From Tepidibacter mesophilus (lineage in GTDB: Bacteria > Bacillota > Clostridia > Peptostreptococcales > Peptostreptococcaceae), in NCBI RefSeq assembly GCF_002724055.1, contig NZ_BDQY01000012.1, positions 1-64,000 on the forward strand: 64,000 nucleotides of DNA. Reading direction: 5' to 3'. A program made the translations under genes and the position numbers. A model generated the notes under the pieces. The model did no database searches and was not told where the DNA came from. It worked only from the letters and a program-made list of their open reading frames with translations. This document shows, in pieces, positions 28,001 to 35,805 of this stretch; position 1 is the first letter of the stretch; each line of letters opens with the position of its first letter.

Positions 28001-28658
28001 TATAGAAAATATAAAAAATCAGATAAAGAGAATTGGTAACGTAAACCTTGATTCTATACAGGAATATAAAGAAGTAAAAGAAAGATATGATTTTTATGAA
28101 GAGCAAAAGAAGGATCTTGAAAAATCAATAGAATCAATAGAAAGATTAATAGTAGATCTTGAGTCTAATATGAGAAATGAGTTTAGCGTTAACTTTGATA
28201 AGATAAATAAGCATTACATGGTTATTTACAAAAAACTATTTGGCGGAGGATATGGAGAACTTAAAATAGTAGATCCATCCAATATTTTGCAAAGTGATAT
28301 AGAAATAGTAGCACAACCTCCTGGTAAAAAGCTTAAAAATATAAACCTTTTATCTGGAGGAGAAAAAGCATTAACAGCAATAGCTATATTGTTTAGTATA
28401 ATAAGGACAAGACCTACACCATTTTGTGTCTTAGACGAGATTGAAGCACCTCTTGACGATGCTAATATTTATAGATATGGAGAATTCTTAAGAGGACTAT
28501 CTACAGAAACTCAATTCATAGCTATAACTCATAGAAGAGGAACTATGCAGGTATCAGATTACATATATGGTGTGACTATGGAACAAAAAGCAATATCTAA
28601 AGTACTTAGTCTAAAACTAGAACAAGCACAACAATTAACTAATGAAAATGTGAGCTAG
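25098..28658 (+). CDS. smc: Chromosome segregation ATPase SMC
   Basis: A 1186-aa condensin subunit of full length. Walker A GPNGSGKSNV lies near residue 32, long coiled coils fill about 165-500 and 670-1000, a hinge with GGSLTGGS near its end lies between, and the C-terminal head has the signature LLSGGEKALTAIA near residue 1085 and Walker B FCVLDEIEAPLDD near residue 1108. It works with ScpA and ScpB in chromosome compaction. The start codon is TTG behind a GGGGGGA site, giving the usual MYLKRLELKGFKSF opening. Confidence 0.96.
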   Translation: MYLKRLELKGFKSFPNKTEIVFEKGITSIVGPNGSGKSNVLDAIRWVLGEQSIKSLRGDKLEDVIFIGADNKKPMNYCEVSLIIDNSENIINIDYSEVSIKRRAYRSGESEFYINNKSCRLKDVKELLLDTGIGREGYSIIEQGKIDEILGSNINNRRKVFDEACGISKYRYKKQEGEKNLKNTKENLERINDIFYEIENQLKPLEIQKEKSLKYIKLTDELKVLQVNSYIREIETLDIELKEINNHSKILSEQLEDLEKTKKSQEKQITDVESELSELEIKITESNDNIHQIQVSIDKKIADLNLINEKINNLQINKQRNERELSELKSKKLQKEEELEVLIDDNDKLFLNLKNLNKNKEEVQGSTDKGMLELNSIEQKVENLKNDAINLLDEKNNKNIRLSSLNTSVENIQNRKVEVRRNIDEISLQAEEKKSKLKTNLEIEKENNDTIKNLKLNKNEEINNLNSSILNLKNIESSITNKKLKINEYNSKLNVYVDMENRYEGFYRGVKEVLKNKKLQGIKGAVAEVIKVGKEYEVAVEVAMGSSLQNVITKDEYSAKQAISYLKQGNLGRVTFLPINIIKSRKVNIDEIPKIDGLLGIASDIVKFDDEFKNIIENILGRTILVDDIDCAINLGKMTNYKYKIVTLKGDVFNSGGSLTGGSVKSVNNLLSRKRIIEEFKENIEKEKIEIQNLLDDKLNKEQELETNKNNISNLEASIQEKEKIIFKINSDINNIKEDINSIQQTKAKLEKEELGFNDNLSYTNELITKLNEEIKEIDIKTSQIEQTIKEIDIKKQEYKHQYESDIQILNEVKLEIAKLTQVYENNQIQIQMSKDYIQDLQNNILIKEKEIKSADLEKQNVSEKKILTKVEKEELNEHMIDLNKKYEGYKNDKLKIVKDIKDKKENFKIKEENYIQLKESMYKIESKIDKLELSQENYFNKLWEDYELTFKDATQLKNDVLEIDKKNIENIKNQIKRIGNVNLDSIQEYKEVKERYDFYEEQKKDLEKSIESIERLIVDLESNMRNEFSVNFDKINKHYMVIYKKLFGGGYGELKIVDPSNILQSDIEIVAQPPGKKLKNINLLSGGEKALTAIAILFSIIRTRPTPFCVLDEIEAPLDDANIYRYGEFLRGLSTETQFIAITHRRGTMQVSDYIYGVTMEQKAISKVLSLKLEQAQQLTNENVS

Positions 28659-28668
28659 GAGGTAAATT

Positions 28669-29886
28669 ATGTTAAAGAAAATACTTGATAAGTTTAAGAA
28701 AAAAGATCAAGAAATAGAGCAAGAAATACAAGAGCAAGAAATAGAACAAGAAATTGAAGAACAAGAGATAGAACAAGTGATTGAAGAAATTACGGAAGAA
28801 GAGTCTGAAGAAGAAGTTAAAGAGGAAGCATATCAAGAACCTATACAGGAAGTTAAAGAAGGACTTAAAGTAGATGAAATAAGTGTTGACGAATACGTCG
28901 AACAAGATTTAGAAGAAGTAATAGAGGAGAAATTAGAAGAACTTAAAGAAGCTGAAGAAGAATCCAAAGTGAGTTTGTTCTCAAGACTTAAAGATGGTTT
29001 GTCTAAAACAAAAAAAGGGATAACAGATAGGGTAGATCAACTTTTAAAAGCATATGTAAAGGTGGATGAAGAACTATTTGAGGATTTAGAAGAAATACTT
29101 ATAACATCAGATGTTGGTGTTAATACTACAATGGATATTGTAGAGCAGCTTAGAGATAGAGTAAAAAGTAAAAAAATAACTGAGGCAATAGATGTTAGAG
29201 ATGAGCTTAAGGAAATACTTTCTGATATATTAGGTGATGAACAATCAAATCTTAATATAGAACCAGCTCCAGCTATTATATTAGTTGTCGGTGTTAATGG
29301 AGTAGGAAAAACTACTACTATAGGGAAAATGGCTAATAGATTTAAAAAAGAAGGAAAGAATGTACTGTTGGCTGCTGGGGATACATTTAGAGCTGCTGCA
29401 ATAGATCAATTGCAAGTTTGGGCAGATAGAGTTGGAGTGGATATGATAAACCACTCAGAGGGATCAGATCCTGGGGCTGTAATATTTGATGCAATAGCTG
29501 CAGCTAAATCTAGAAAGGCAGACGTATTAATATGTGATACGGCTGGTAGACTTCATAATAAGAAAAATCTTATGAATGAATTGGGGAAGGTATTTAAAAT
29601 TGTAGATAGAGAATACCCACAAGCTATAAGAGAAGTTTTACTTGTAGTAGATGCTACAACTGGCCAAAATGCTGTCTCTCAAGCTAAGGTATTTAAAGAA
29701 GCTGCTAATATAACTGGTATAGTACTTACAAAACTTGATGGAACTGCAAAAGGTGGAGTAGTACTTGCAGTAAAATCAGAACTTGATGTACCTGTTAAGC
29801 TTATAGGAGTTGGAGAAAAAATGGAAGATCTTCAAGATTTTAATGCTAAAGATTTTGTAAAAGCATTATTTGGTGACGAAAATTAA
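28669..29886 (+). CDS. ftsY: Signal recognition particle receptor FtsY
   Basis: A 405-aa SRP GTPase. The N-terminal about 100 residues are an acidic region made largely of Glu/Gln/Ile repeats of the EQEIE type, longer than the minimal receptor. The NG domain follows: GVNGVGKTTTIGKMA near residue 207, AAGDTFRAAAIDQL, DTAGRLHNKKNL near residue 288 and TKLDGTAKGG near residue 345. It docks the ribosome-SRP complex at the membrane. It is separated from smc by 10 bp and shares its operon. Confidence 0.96.
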   Translation: MLKKILDKFKKKDQEIEQEIQEQEIEQEIEEQEIEQVIEEITEEESEEEVKEEAYQEPIQEVKEGLKVDEISVDEYVEQDLEEVIEEKLEELKEAEEESKVSLFSRLKDGLSKTKKGITDRVDQLLKAYVKVDEELFEDLEEILITSDVGVNTTMDIVEQLRDRVKSKKITEAIDVRDELKEILSDILGDEQSNLNIEPAPAIILVVGVNGVGKTTTIGKMANRFKKEGKNVLLAAGDTFRAAAIDQLQVWADRVGVDMINHSEGSDPGAVIFDAIAAAKSRKADVLICDTAGRLHNKKNLMNELGKVFKIVDREYPQAIREVLLVVDATTGQNAVSQAKVFKEAANITGIVLTKLDGTAKGGVVLAVKSELDVPVKLIGVGEKMEDLQDFNAKDFVKALFGDEN

Positions 29887-29895
29887 TAAAAATTA

Positions 29896-29924
29896 TTGAC
29901 AAGATGAATTATCTGATATAAAAT
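29896..29924 (+). promoter_or_regulatory. Promoter of the ylxM-ffh-rpsP operon
   Basis: Perfect TTGACA at 29896-29901, a 17-nt spacer and TAAAAT at 29919-29924, 54 bp before ylxM. Confidence 0.75.
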
Positions 29925-29977
29925 ACATCTGTAAAGGCGACAAGCTTTACACTTATAATTCTTTGGGAAGTGTTAAT

Positions 29978-30346
29978 ATGGAATTAAACAAAGTCATAGA
30001 GATTGGTATTTTATTCGATTTTTATAAAGAACTTTTAACTGAAAAACAAAGAGAAGCAGTTAATCTATACTATAATGAAGATTATTCATTAGGTGAGATT
30101 AGCGAAAATCTTAAAATTTCAAGACAAGGGGTCTATGACACTTTAAAAAGAGCTGAAAAGATTTTACAGGATTATGAAAAAAAATTAAATCTAGTAGAAA
30201 AATCCAATAAAAGAAATGAGCTAATAGAGAGCTTGTATGAAAAAGTTATTGATATAAAAGAAGAAATTAAAGTTGATAATAATTTTAATGGTTTAGTCCC
30301 TAAGATTGAAAATCTAGAAGAAATTTGTAGGGAGTTGTTGAGATGA
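29978..30346 (+). CDS. ylxM: YlxM-family SRP-associated DNA-binding-like protein
   Basis: A 122-aa protein with a sigma-70 region 4-like helix-turn-helix: LTEKQREAVNLYYNEDYS, then GEISENLKISRQGVYDTL. YlxM is always encoded before ffh and its Streptococcus relative affects SRP GTPase activity. I place the start at ATG 29978, since GGGAAG at 29965-29970 is then 7 nt upstream. The stop overlaps the ffh start (ATGA), which means coupled translation. Confidence 0.9.
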   Translation: MELNKVIEIGILFDFYKELLTEKQREAVNLYYNEDYSLGEISENLKISRQGVYDTLKRAEKILQDYEKKLNLVEKSNKRNELIESLYEKVIDIKEEIKVDNNFNGLVPKIENLEEICRELLR

Positions 30347-31698
30347 TTTTTGAAGGATTAGCAGAGAAACTTCAAAGTACTCTTGGGAAATTAAAGAGCA
30401 AGGGTAAATTGAATGAAGCAGATGTTAAAAATGCTATGAGGGAAGTAAAACTTGCACTTCTTGAAGCTGATGTTAACTTTAAGGTTGTAAAAGAATTTGT
30501 AAATAAAGTTAAGGAAAGAGCTGTAGGTCAAGAAGTAATGGAAAGCTTAACTCCAGGACAGCATGTAATAAAGATAGTTAATGAAGAACTTACAGATTTA
30601 ATGGGAAACGTTCAAAGTAAAATAAGCTTTGCATCAAAGCCTCCTACTGTAATAATGTTAGTTGGACTTCAAGGAGCAGGTAAAACTACTACTGGAGGAA
30701 AACTAGGAGGATTACTTAAAAAACAAGGTAAAAAGCCTTTATTAGTAGCCTGTGATGTATACAGACCAGCGGCTATTAAACAGCTACAAGTTGTAGGAAG
30801 TCAACTTGAAATACCTGTTTTTTCAATGGGAGATAAAGAAAATCCTGTTAATATAGCAAAAGAAGGAATTAGCCACGCACTTAATCATAATAACGATGTT
30901 GTTATTATAGATACAGCTGGTAGACTTCATATAGATGAACTTTTAATGGATGAATTAAAAAATATAAAAACTGAGGTTAAGCCTCATGAAATACTATTAG
31001 TTATAGATTCTATGACAGGCCAGGATGCTGTAAATGTTGCTGAGAACTTCAATGAAGCATTAGGAATAGATGGAGTTGTTCTTACTAAATTAGATGGAGA
31101 TACTAGAGGTGGAGCTGCACTTTCAGTAAGATCTGTTACAAGAAAGCCTATAAAATTTATAGGTATGGGAGAAAAGCTTGATGATTTAGAACCTTTTCAC
31201 CCAGATAGAATGGCATCGAGAATTCTTGGAATGGGAGATGTTCTATCATTAATAGAAAAAGCTGAACAAGCTATAGATGTTAAAAAGGCTAAGGAATTAG
31301 AAGCCAAGATTAAAAATCAGGAATTTGATTTTGAAGACTTCTTGACTCAAATGGAACAAGTAAAGAGCTTAGGACCTTTGAATAAGATTATGGAAATGAT
31401 TCCTGGTATGAGTGGATCAAAAGAGTTAAAAAATATAAATTTTGATGATAAAGAAATTCGTAGAATAGAAGCTATCATAAAGTCTATGACTAAAAAAGAA
31501 AGAAAGAATCCATCAATTCTAAATGCAAGTAGAAGAAGAAGGATTGCAAATGGTAGTGGAACTAAAGTACAAGAGGTTAATAGGCTTGTAAAACAGTTTG
31601 AACAAACTAAAAAAATGATGAAACAATTTGGAGATTTAGAAAAGAGTATGAAAAAGGGAGGAAAAATGAAACTTCCTTTCTTTGGAAATAAATTATAA
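30343..31698 (+). CDS. ffh: Signal recognition particle protein Ffh
   Basis: A 451-aa SRP54 protein. The NG GTPase domain shows GLQGAGKTTTGGKL near residue 107, ACDVYRPAAIKQL, DTAGRLHIDELL near residue 190 and TKLDGDTRGGAAL near residue 245. The methionine-rich M domain (about 300-435) includes MIPGMS and SRRRRIANGSG, which binds SRP RNA and signal peptides. Length is normal. rpsP follows 21 bp later. Confidence 0.97.
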   Translation: MIFEGLAEKLQSTLGKLKSKGKLNEADVKNAMREVKLALLEADVNFKVVKEFVNKVKERAVGQEVMESLTPGQHVIKIVNEELTDLMGNVQSKISFASKPPTVIMLVGLQGAGKTTTGGKLGGLLKKQGKKPLLVACDVYRPAAIKQLQVVGSQLEIPVFSMGDKENPVNIAKEGISHALNHNNDVVIIDTAGRLHIDELLMDELKNIKTEVKPHEILLVIDSMTGQDAVNVAENFNEALGIDGVVLTKLDGDTRGGAALSVRSVTRKPIKFIGMGEKLDDLEPFHPDRMASRILGMGDVLSLIEKAEQAIDVKKAKELEAKIKNQEFDFEDFLTQMEQVKSLGPLNKIMEMIPGMSGSKELKNINFDDKEIRRIEAIIKSMTKKERKNPSILNASRRRRIANGSGTKVQEVNRLVKQFEQTKKMMKQFGDLEKSMKKGGKMKLPFFGNKL

Positions 31699-31719
31699 AT
31701 TTTAAGGGAGGTGAAATAC

Positions 31720-31965
31720 ATGGCAGTTAAGATAAGATTAAAAAGAATGGGTGCTAACAAGAAACCTTTTTATAGAATAGTTGTTGCTGATTCTCGTTCT
31801 CCGAGAGATGGTAAGTTCATCGAAGAAATCGGATACTACAATCCAGTTTCTCAGCCAAAGCAAATCAAAATAAATGATGAGAGAGCTTCTAAATGGTTAA
31901 AAGATGGTGCTCAACCAACTGATACTGTTAAGTCTTTATTTAAGAAAAACGGAATTATGGAATAG
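31720..31965 (+). CDS. rpsP: 30S ribosomal protein S16
   Basis: An 81-aa protein starting [21 protein letters not shown], with [21 protein letters not shown]. The ATG at 31720 follows an AAGGGAGGTG site; the GTG inside that site is not a plausible start. It is a component of the small subunit body needed for assembly. Confidence 0.97.
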   Translation: MAVKIRLKRMGANKKPFYRIVVADSRSPRDGKFIEEIGYYNPVSQPKQIKINDERASKWLKDGAQPTDTVKSLFKKNGIME

Positions 31966-31992
31966 ATATCCTTCTAAATAGGAGGTGGTATC

Positions 31993-32223
31993 ATGAGAGA
32001 ATTGGTAGAAAAGATAGCTAAAGCTCTAGTTGATAACCCTGATGAAGTTGTTGTTAAAGAGACAGAAGGAACACACTCTATAATCATAGAACTTAGAGTT
32101 GCCCAAGAAGATATGGGTAAGGTTATAGGGAAACAAGGTAGAATAGCTAAAGCTATTAGAACCTTAGTTAAATCTGCAGCTATTAAGCAGAATAAACAAG
32201 TTAGTGTTGAAATTGTTCAATAA
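31993..32223 (+). CDS. khpA: KH-domain RNA-binding protein KhpA
   Basis: A 76-aa single KH domain with the invariant loop GKVIGKQGRIAKAIRTLV. It binds RNA, usually as a heterodimer with KhpB (Jag/EloR). The place between rpsP and rimM is conserved in Firmicutes. An AGGAGGTGG site precedes the ATG, and a terminator follows the stop. Confidence 0.95.
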   Translation: MRELVEKIAKALVDNPDEVVVKETEGTHSIIIELRVAQEDMGKVIGKQGRIAKAIRTLVKSAAIKQNKQVSVEIVQ

Positions 32224-32252
32224 AAGGATTAGGGTTAACCCTAGTCCTTTTT
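32222..32252 (+). terminator. Terminator after khpA
   Basis: AAAGGAtTAGGGTT pairs with AACCCTAgTCCTTTTT. Confidence 0.85.
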
Positions 32253-32339
32253 GTGCATAATAAATAGAAATTATACTTATCCATAATTTAAATAGGAATA
32301 TAATTTCCTACTCATTATAAAAAAAGGTAGGTAAAAATA

Positions 32340-32843
32340 ATGATAGAATACTTTAATGTTGGGCAGATAGTAAAAGTACAAGGATTAAAAGGTGATATGA
32401 GAGTATACCCATTAACTGATTATAAAGAGAGATTTGAAGAAATAGACTGGGTATATATTTCAGACGATACTGAAACTAAGTATGAAATAGAAAAGGTAAG
32501 ATACAAAGGAAACGTAGTTATTTTAAAAATAAAAGGAATAGATACTATAAATGATGCTGAAAAACTTATAAAAAAATATCTTAAAATACCAAGAGAAAAT
32601 GCTAGAGACCTTGAAGATGATGAGTACTTTATATCTGATTTGATAGGGATAAAAGCATATACAGTAGATGGAGAATATATTGGTGTTTTACATGAAGTAT
32701 TACAAACTGGAGCCAATGATGTTTACTTAATAAAAAATGATGAAAACAAAGAAATATTAATCCCGGCTATTAAAAAATTCGTTCCTGAACTTAGTATTGA
32801 AGATAAAAAAATGATAATAGATCCAATCGAAGGAATGTTATAA
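32340..32843 (+). CDS. rimM: Ribosome maturation factor RimM
   Basis: A 167-aa protein with the opening VGQIVKVQGLKGDMRVYPLTD, then LIKKYLKIPRE and a PRC-barrel domain with DLIGIKAY and LIPAIKKFVPEL. It assists maturation of the 30S head around S19. An AAAGGTAGG site precedes the ATG. The stop overlaps the trmD start (TAATG). Confidence 0.95.
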   Translation: MIEYFNVGQIVKVQGLKGDMRVYPLTDYKERFEEIDWVYISDDTETKYEIEKVRYKGNVVILKIKGIDTINDAEKLIKKYLKIPRENARDLEDDEYFISDLIGIKAYTVDGEYIGVLHEVLQTGANDVYLIKNDENKEILIPAIKKFVPELSIEDKKMIIDPIEGML

Positions 32844-33568
32844 TGAGAATTCACGTAATGACATTATTTCCTCAGATATTTGAATCTTATATAAATGAAA
32901 GTATAATGAAAAGAGCTAATGATAAAGGTTTAATAGATATAAAACTTTATAACATAAGAGATTTTTCAGGGAATAAGCATAAAAAAGTAGATGATTATCC
33001 ATATGGTGGAGGAGCTGGGATGGTTATGACTCCTCAGCCTATATATGATACTTATATGCATATAATACAAAAATTTAATATAAAAGATCCAAAGGTCATA
33101 TATCTAACTCCAAAAGGAAAGGTATACAAGCAGGAAATGGCTGAAAAGTTTTCAACTGACAATGACATAATCCTTTTATGTGGACATTATGAAGGCGTAG
33201 ACCAAAGAATAATAGATCTTATAGTAACTCATGAGATATCTATAGGAGATTATGTTTTAACTGGAGGAGAGCTTCCAGCACTTATACTAATAGACTCTAT
33301 ATCAAGACTAATATCTGGTGTTTTAGGTCAAGATGAATCTTTTGAAGAAGAATCCTTTAAGGACAATTTACTTGAGTATCCTCACTATACAAGACCTAGA
33401 GAATTTATGGATGAAAAAGTGCCTGATGTATTGTTATCTGGAAATCATAAAGTTATAGATCAGTGGAGAAGAGAAAAATCTATAGATATAACTATACAAA
33501 AAAGACCTGATTTGATGAAAAAAGCTGCATTAACAGATAAAGATAAGAAATATATACGAAAAAAATAA
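32843..33568 (+). CDS. trmD: tRNA (guanine-N1-)-methyltransferase TrmD
   Basis: A 241-aa SPOUT methylase that makes m1G37 in tRNA. DYPYGGGAGMVM near residue 52, LCGHYEGVDQR near residue 111 and SIGDYVLTGGELPAL near residue 132 form the trefoil knot that binds S-adenosylmethionine. HYTRPREF near residue 178 is also typical. rplS follows behind its own promoter. Confidence 0.96.
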   Translation: MRIHVMTLFPQIFESYINESIMKRANDKGLIDIKLYNIRDFSGNKHKKVDDYPYGGGAGMVMTPQPIYDTYMHIIQKFNIKDPKVIYLTPKGKVYKQEMAEKFSTDNDIILLCGHYEGVDQRIIDLIVTHEISIGDYVLTGGELPALILIDSISRLISGVLGQDESFEEESFKDNLLEYPHYTRPREFMDEKVPDVLLSGNHKVIDQWRREKSIDITIQKRPDLMKKAALTDKDKKYIRKK

Positions 33569-33575
33569 AAAACTA

Positions 33576-33604
33576 TTGTAAATAGTAAAAAAAAATGATA
33601 AAAT
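33576..33604 (+). promoter_or_regulatory. Candidate promoter of rplS
   Basis: TTGTAA at 33576-33581, a 17-nt spacer and TAAAAT at 33599-33604. It would give a leader RNA of about 65 nt. Confidence 0.5.
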
Positions 33605-33611
33605 TTAATGG

Positions 33612-33665
33612 TTGAAAATAACGGGCGTTCCTCTGTTATTAGAAGTATTAAGAACGTCTATGATT
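33612..33665 (+). ncRNA. Candidate L19 ribosomal protein leader
   Basis: GGGCGTTC (33623-33630) pairs with GAACGTCT (33652-33659). Within and across it, AATAAC (33617-33622) can pair with GTTATT (33635-33640), which gives a pseudoknot or two exclusive folds just before the AGGAGG site of rplS. An L19 leader is a known autoregulatory element of Firmicutes; the match to its consensus was not computed. Confidence 0.45.
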
Positions 33666-33678
33666 AGGAGGAAGAAAG

Positions 33679-34020
33679 ATGGATATATTAAGAGCTATTG
33701 AGCAAGAACAACTTAAGAAAGAAATACCTACATTTGGAACTGGTGATACTGTAAAAGTACACATCAAAATCAAAGAGGGTAAAAGAGAAAGAGTTCAGAT
33801 ATTTGAAGGAGTAGTTATCAAAAGACAAGGTGGAGGAGCTAGAGAGACTTTCACTGTAAGAAAGATATCTTTTGGTGTAGGTGTTGAAAAGGTATTACCT
33901 GTTCACTCTCCAAAAATCGAAAAAATCGAAGTAGTTAGAAAAGGTAAAGTTAGAAGAGCTAAAATCTACTACATCCGTGAAAGAGTTGGAAAGAAAGCTA
34001 AAATTAAAGAAGCTAAGTAA
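33679..34020 (+). CDS. rplS: 50S ribosomal protein L19
   Basis: A 113-aa protein. [32 protein letters not shown] and the basic C-terminus [18 protein letters not shown] are standard. L19 sits at the subunit interface. A TAGGAGGAAG site and a structured leader precede it and a terminator follows. Confidence 0.97.
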   Translation: MDILRAIEQEQLKKEIPTFGTGDTVKVHIKIKEGKRERVQIFEGVVIKRQGGGARETFTVRKISFGVGVEKVLPVHSPKIEKIEVVRKGKVRRAKIYYIRERVGKKAKIKEAK

Positions 34021-34026
34021 TTTAAT

Positions 34027-34050
34027 GGGACTGTTTTTCAGTCCCTTTTA
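34027..34050 (+). terminator. Terminator after rplS
   Basis: GGGACTG-ttttt-CAGTCCC followed by TTTT. Confidence 0.9.
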
Positions 34051-34092
34051 ATATATATATGAAAAATTATAATATAAGATGGATGTGATAAT

Positions 34093-34971
34093 ATGGAAAA
34101 TATGGATAATAGAATGAATATAAACTGGTATCCAGGACATATGAAAAAAACCAAAGAGTCATTACAAAAAAACTTAAAATTAATAGATGTAGTAGTAGAG
34201 TTATTAGATAGTAGAATTCCATTTAGTAGTAAAAACCCAGATGTAGATAATATAATAAAGGATAAGCCAAAAGTTGTAGTTTTAAACAAGTTTGATATGG
34301 CAGACCCAGGCAAGATAAAATTATGGCAAGACTACTATGAAGCACAAGGCGTTAAGGCCATACCTGTAAATACAATCTCTGGAAAAGGTGTAGATAAGAT
34401 AATACAAGAATGTAGAGAAGCTATAAGAGAAAAGATGGAGGCCTTAATAAAAAAAGGAAGAAAAGAGAGAGCTATTAGACTTATGATAGTTGGAGTTCCA
34501 AATGTGGGAAAATCAACACTTATAAATAAACTTGCAGGAAGAAAAAGCACTCAAACTGGAGATAGACCTGGAGTTACAAAGGGAAATCAATGGGTTAAAT
34601 TAAAGGGAAACTTAGAACTTTTAGATACACCTGGAATACTTTGGCCAAGATTTGAAGATGAAAATGTAGCTATGAATTTAGCATTTACTAGAGCTATAAA
34701 AGATGAGATATTAGATGTAGAAACACTAGCTTTAAGATTTATAGAAAAGATGGTAGATATATACCCTGAGAATTTAAAAGAAAGATATAAGCTAGAAGAA
34801 TTAGGTCAAACACCTCTTGAAACTATGGAGATGATAGGTGTTAAGAGAGGATGTCTAATGGCACGTAAGGAAATAGACTATACAAGAGTTGCAAAGATAG
34901 TTTTAAATGAATTTAGAGAAGGCAAAACAGGGAAAATGACTTTAGAAGTACCTCAGGACTTTGAAAAATAA
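34093..34971 (+). CDS. rbgA: Ribosome biogenesis GTPase RbgA (YlqF)
   Basis: A 292-aa circularly permuted GTPase: the G4 motif NKFDMADP (about residue 60) comes before G1 GVPNVGKSTLINKL (about 134), G2/G3 follow with GVTKGNQW and LLDTPGILWP. It opens with NWYPGHMKK, the family start. RbgA acts in late 50S subunit assembly. A GGATGTGAT site lies before the ATG. rnhB, ylqG and ylqH follow in the Bacillus order. Confidence 0.95.
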   Translation: MENMDNRMNINWYPGHMKKTKESLQKNLKLIDVVVELLDSRIPFSSKNPDVDNIIKDKPKVVVLNKFDMADPGKIKLWQDYYEAQGVKAIPVNTISGKGVDKIIQECREAIREKMEALIKKGRKERAIRLMIVGVPNVGKSTLINKLAGRKSTQTGDRPGVTKGNQWVKLKGNLELLDTPGILWPRFEDENVAMNLAFTRAIKDEILDVETLALRFIEKMVDIYPENLKERYKLEELGQTPLETMEMIGVKRGCLMARKEIDYTRVAKIVLNEFREGKTGKMTLEVPQDFEK

Positions 34972-34973
34972 TC

Positions 34974-35005
34974 TAGAGAAAGAATTAATTCTTTCTCTAT
35001 TTTTA
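34974..35005 (+). terminator. Hairpin between rbgA and rnhB
   Basis: AGAGAAAGAATT pairs with AATTCTTTCTCT and a T-rich tract follows. The stem is AT-rich, so termination may be partial. Confidence 0.6.
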
Positions 35006-35024
35006 TATAAAAGGAGAGAAAAAT

Positions 35025-35804
35025 ATGTTTGATAATATGAAAGTAAAGGATATAAATGATTTTATAAATAATGTAGATGAAAATGATTATATGAAATATA
35101 TAGATATTTTGAGTAAAGATGGGAGAAAGTCTGTTCAAAAGATAGCGCTTAAATTATCTAAGAAATTAGATGATTTAAGAAAAGAGGAAGAGAGAATACA
35201 TAGAATAAAGGAATTTGAAAGATGGTCTTATTCAAAAGGATATACTTATATAGGTGGAATAGATGAAGCAGGAAGAGGGCCTTTAGCGGGACCTGTTGTA
35301 GCAGCTGTTGTTGTATTTGATAAGGATGTGGATATAAAGTATATAAATGATTCTAAAAAATTAAGTGAAGAAAAGCGAAATGAATTATTTGAAATAATAA
35401 AAAATGAGGCTCTAGATTATGGTGTAGGAATAGTTGATAATGATAGGATAGATGAAATAAATATATTAAATGCTACATACCTTGCTATGAAAAAAGCTAT
35501 AAATAATTTAAAGAATAAACCGGATTGTTTATTAATAGATGCGGTTACTATACCTAATATAGAAATAGCACAAAAAGCTATAATAAAAGGAGATAGTAAA
35601 TCCATATCAATAGCAGCAGCTAGTATTTTAGCTAAGGTAACAAGGGATAAACTTATGTATGAATATGACGATAAATATAGTGAGTATGGATTTTCAAAGC
35701 ATAAAGGGTATGGAACAAAAGAGCATTATGAAGCTATTAAAACTTATGGGATAACTCCTATCCATAGAAGGTCCTTTCTCAAATCTATTTTAAACGGAGA
35801 CTAA
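35025..35804 (+). CDS. rnhB: Ribonuclease HII
   Basis: A 259-aa endonuclease acting on RNA-DNA hybrids and misincorporated ribonucleotides. GGIDEAGRGPLAGPVVAA near residue 78 carries the DEAG-type catalytic residues, NDSKKLSEEKR follows, and DAVTIPNI near residue 166 gives a further Asp. A helical extension of about 70 residues precedes the catalytic domain, as in other Firmicutes RnhB. An AGGAGAG site precedes the ATG. Confidence 0.95.
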   Translation: MFDNMKVKDINDFINNVDENDYMKYIDILSKDGRKSVQKIALKLSKKLDDLRKEEERIHRIKEFERWSYSKGYTYIGGIDEAGRGPLAGPVVAAVVVFDKDVDIKYINDSKKLSEEKRNELFEIIKNEALDYGVGIVDNDRIDEINILNATYLAMKKAINNLKNKPDCLLIDAVTIPNIEIAQKAIIKGDSKSISIAAASILAKVTRDKLMYEYDDKYSEYGFSKHKGYGTKEHYEAIKTYGITPIHRRSFLKSILNGD

Positions 35805-35805
35805 T

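Noticed and set aside
28699-28800. Repetitive GAA/CAA-rich DNA at the start of ftsY considered as a CRISPR-like or tandem repeat array
   Set aside because: The period is short and codes for the acidic Glu/Gln/Ile region common in FtsY; there are no spacers.
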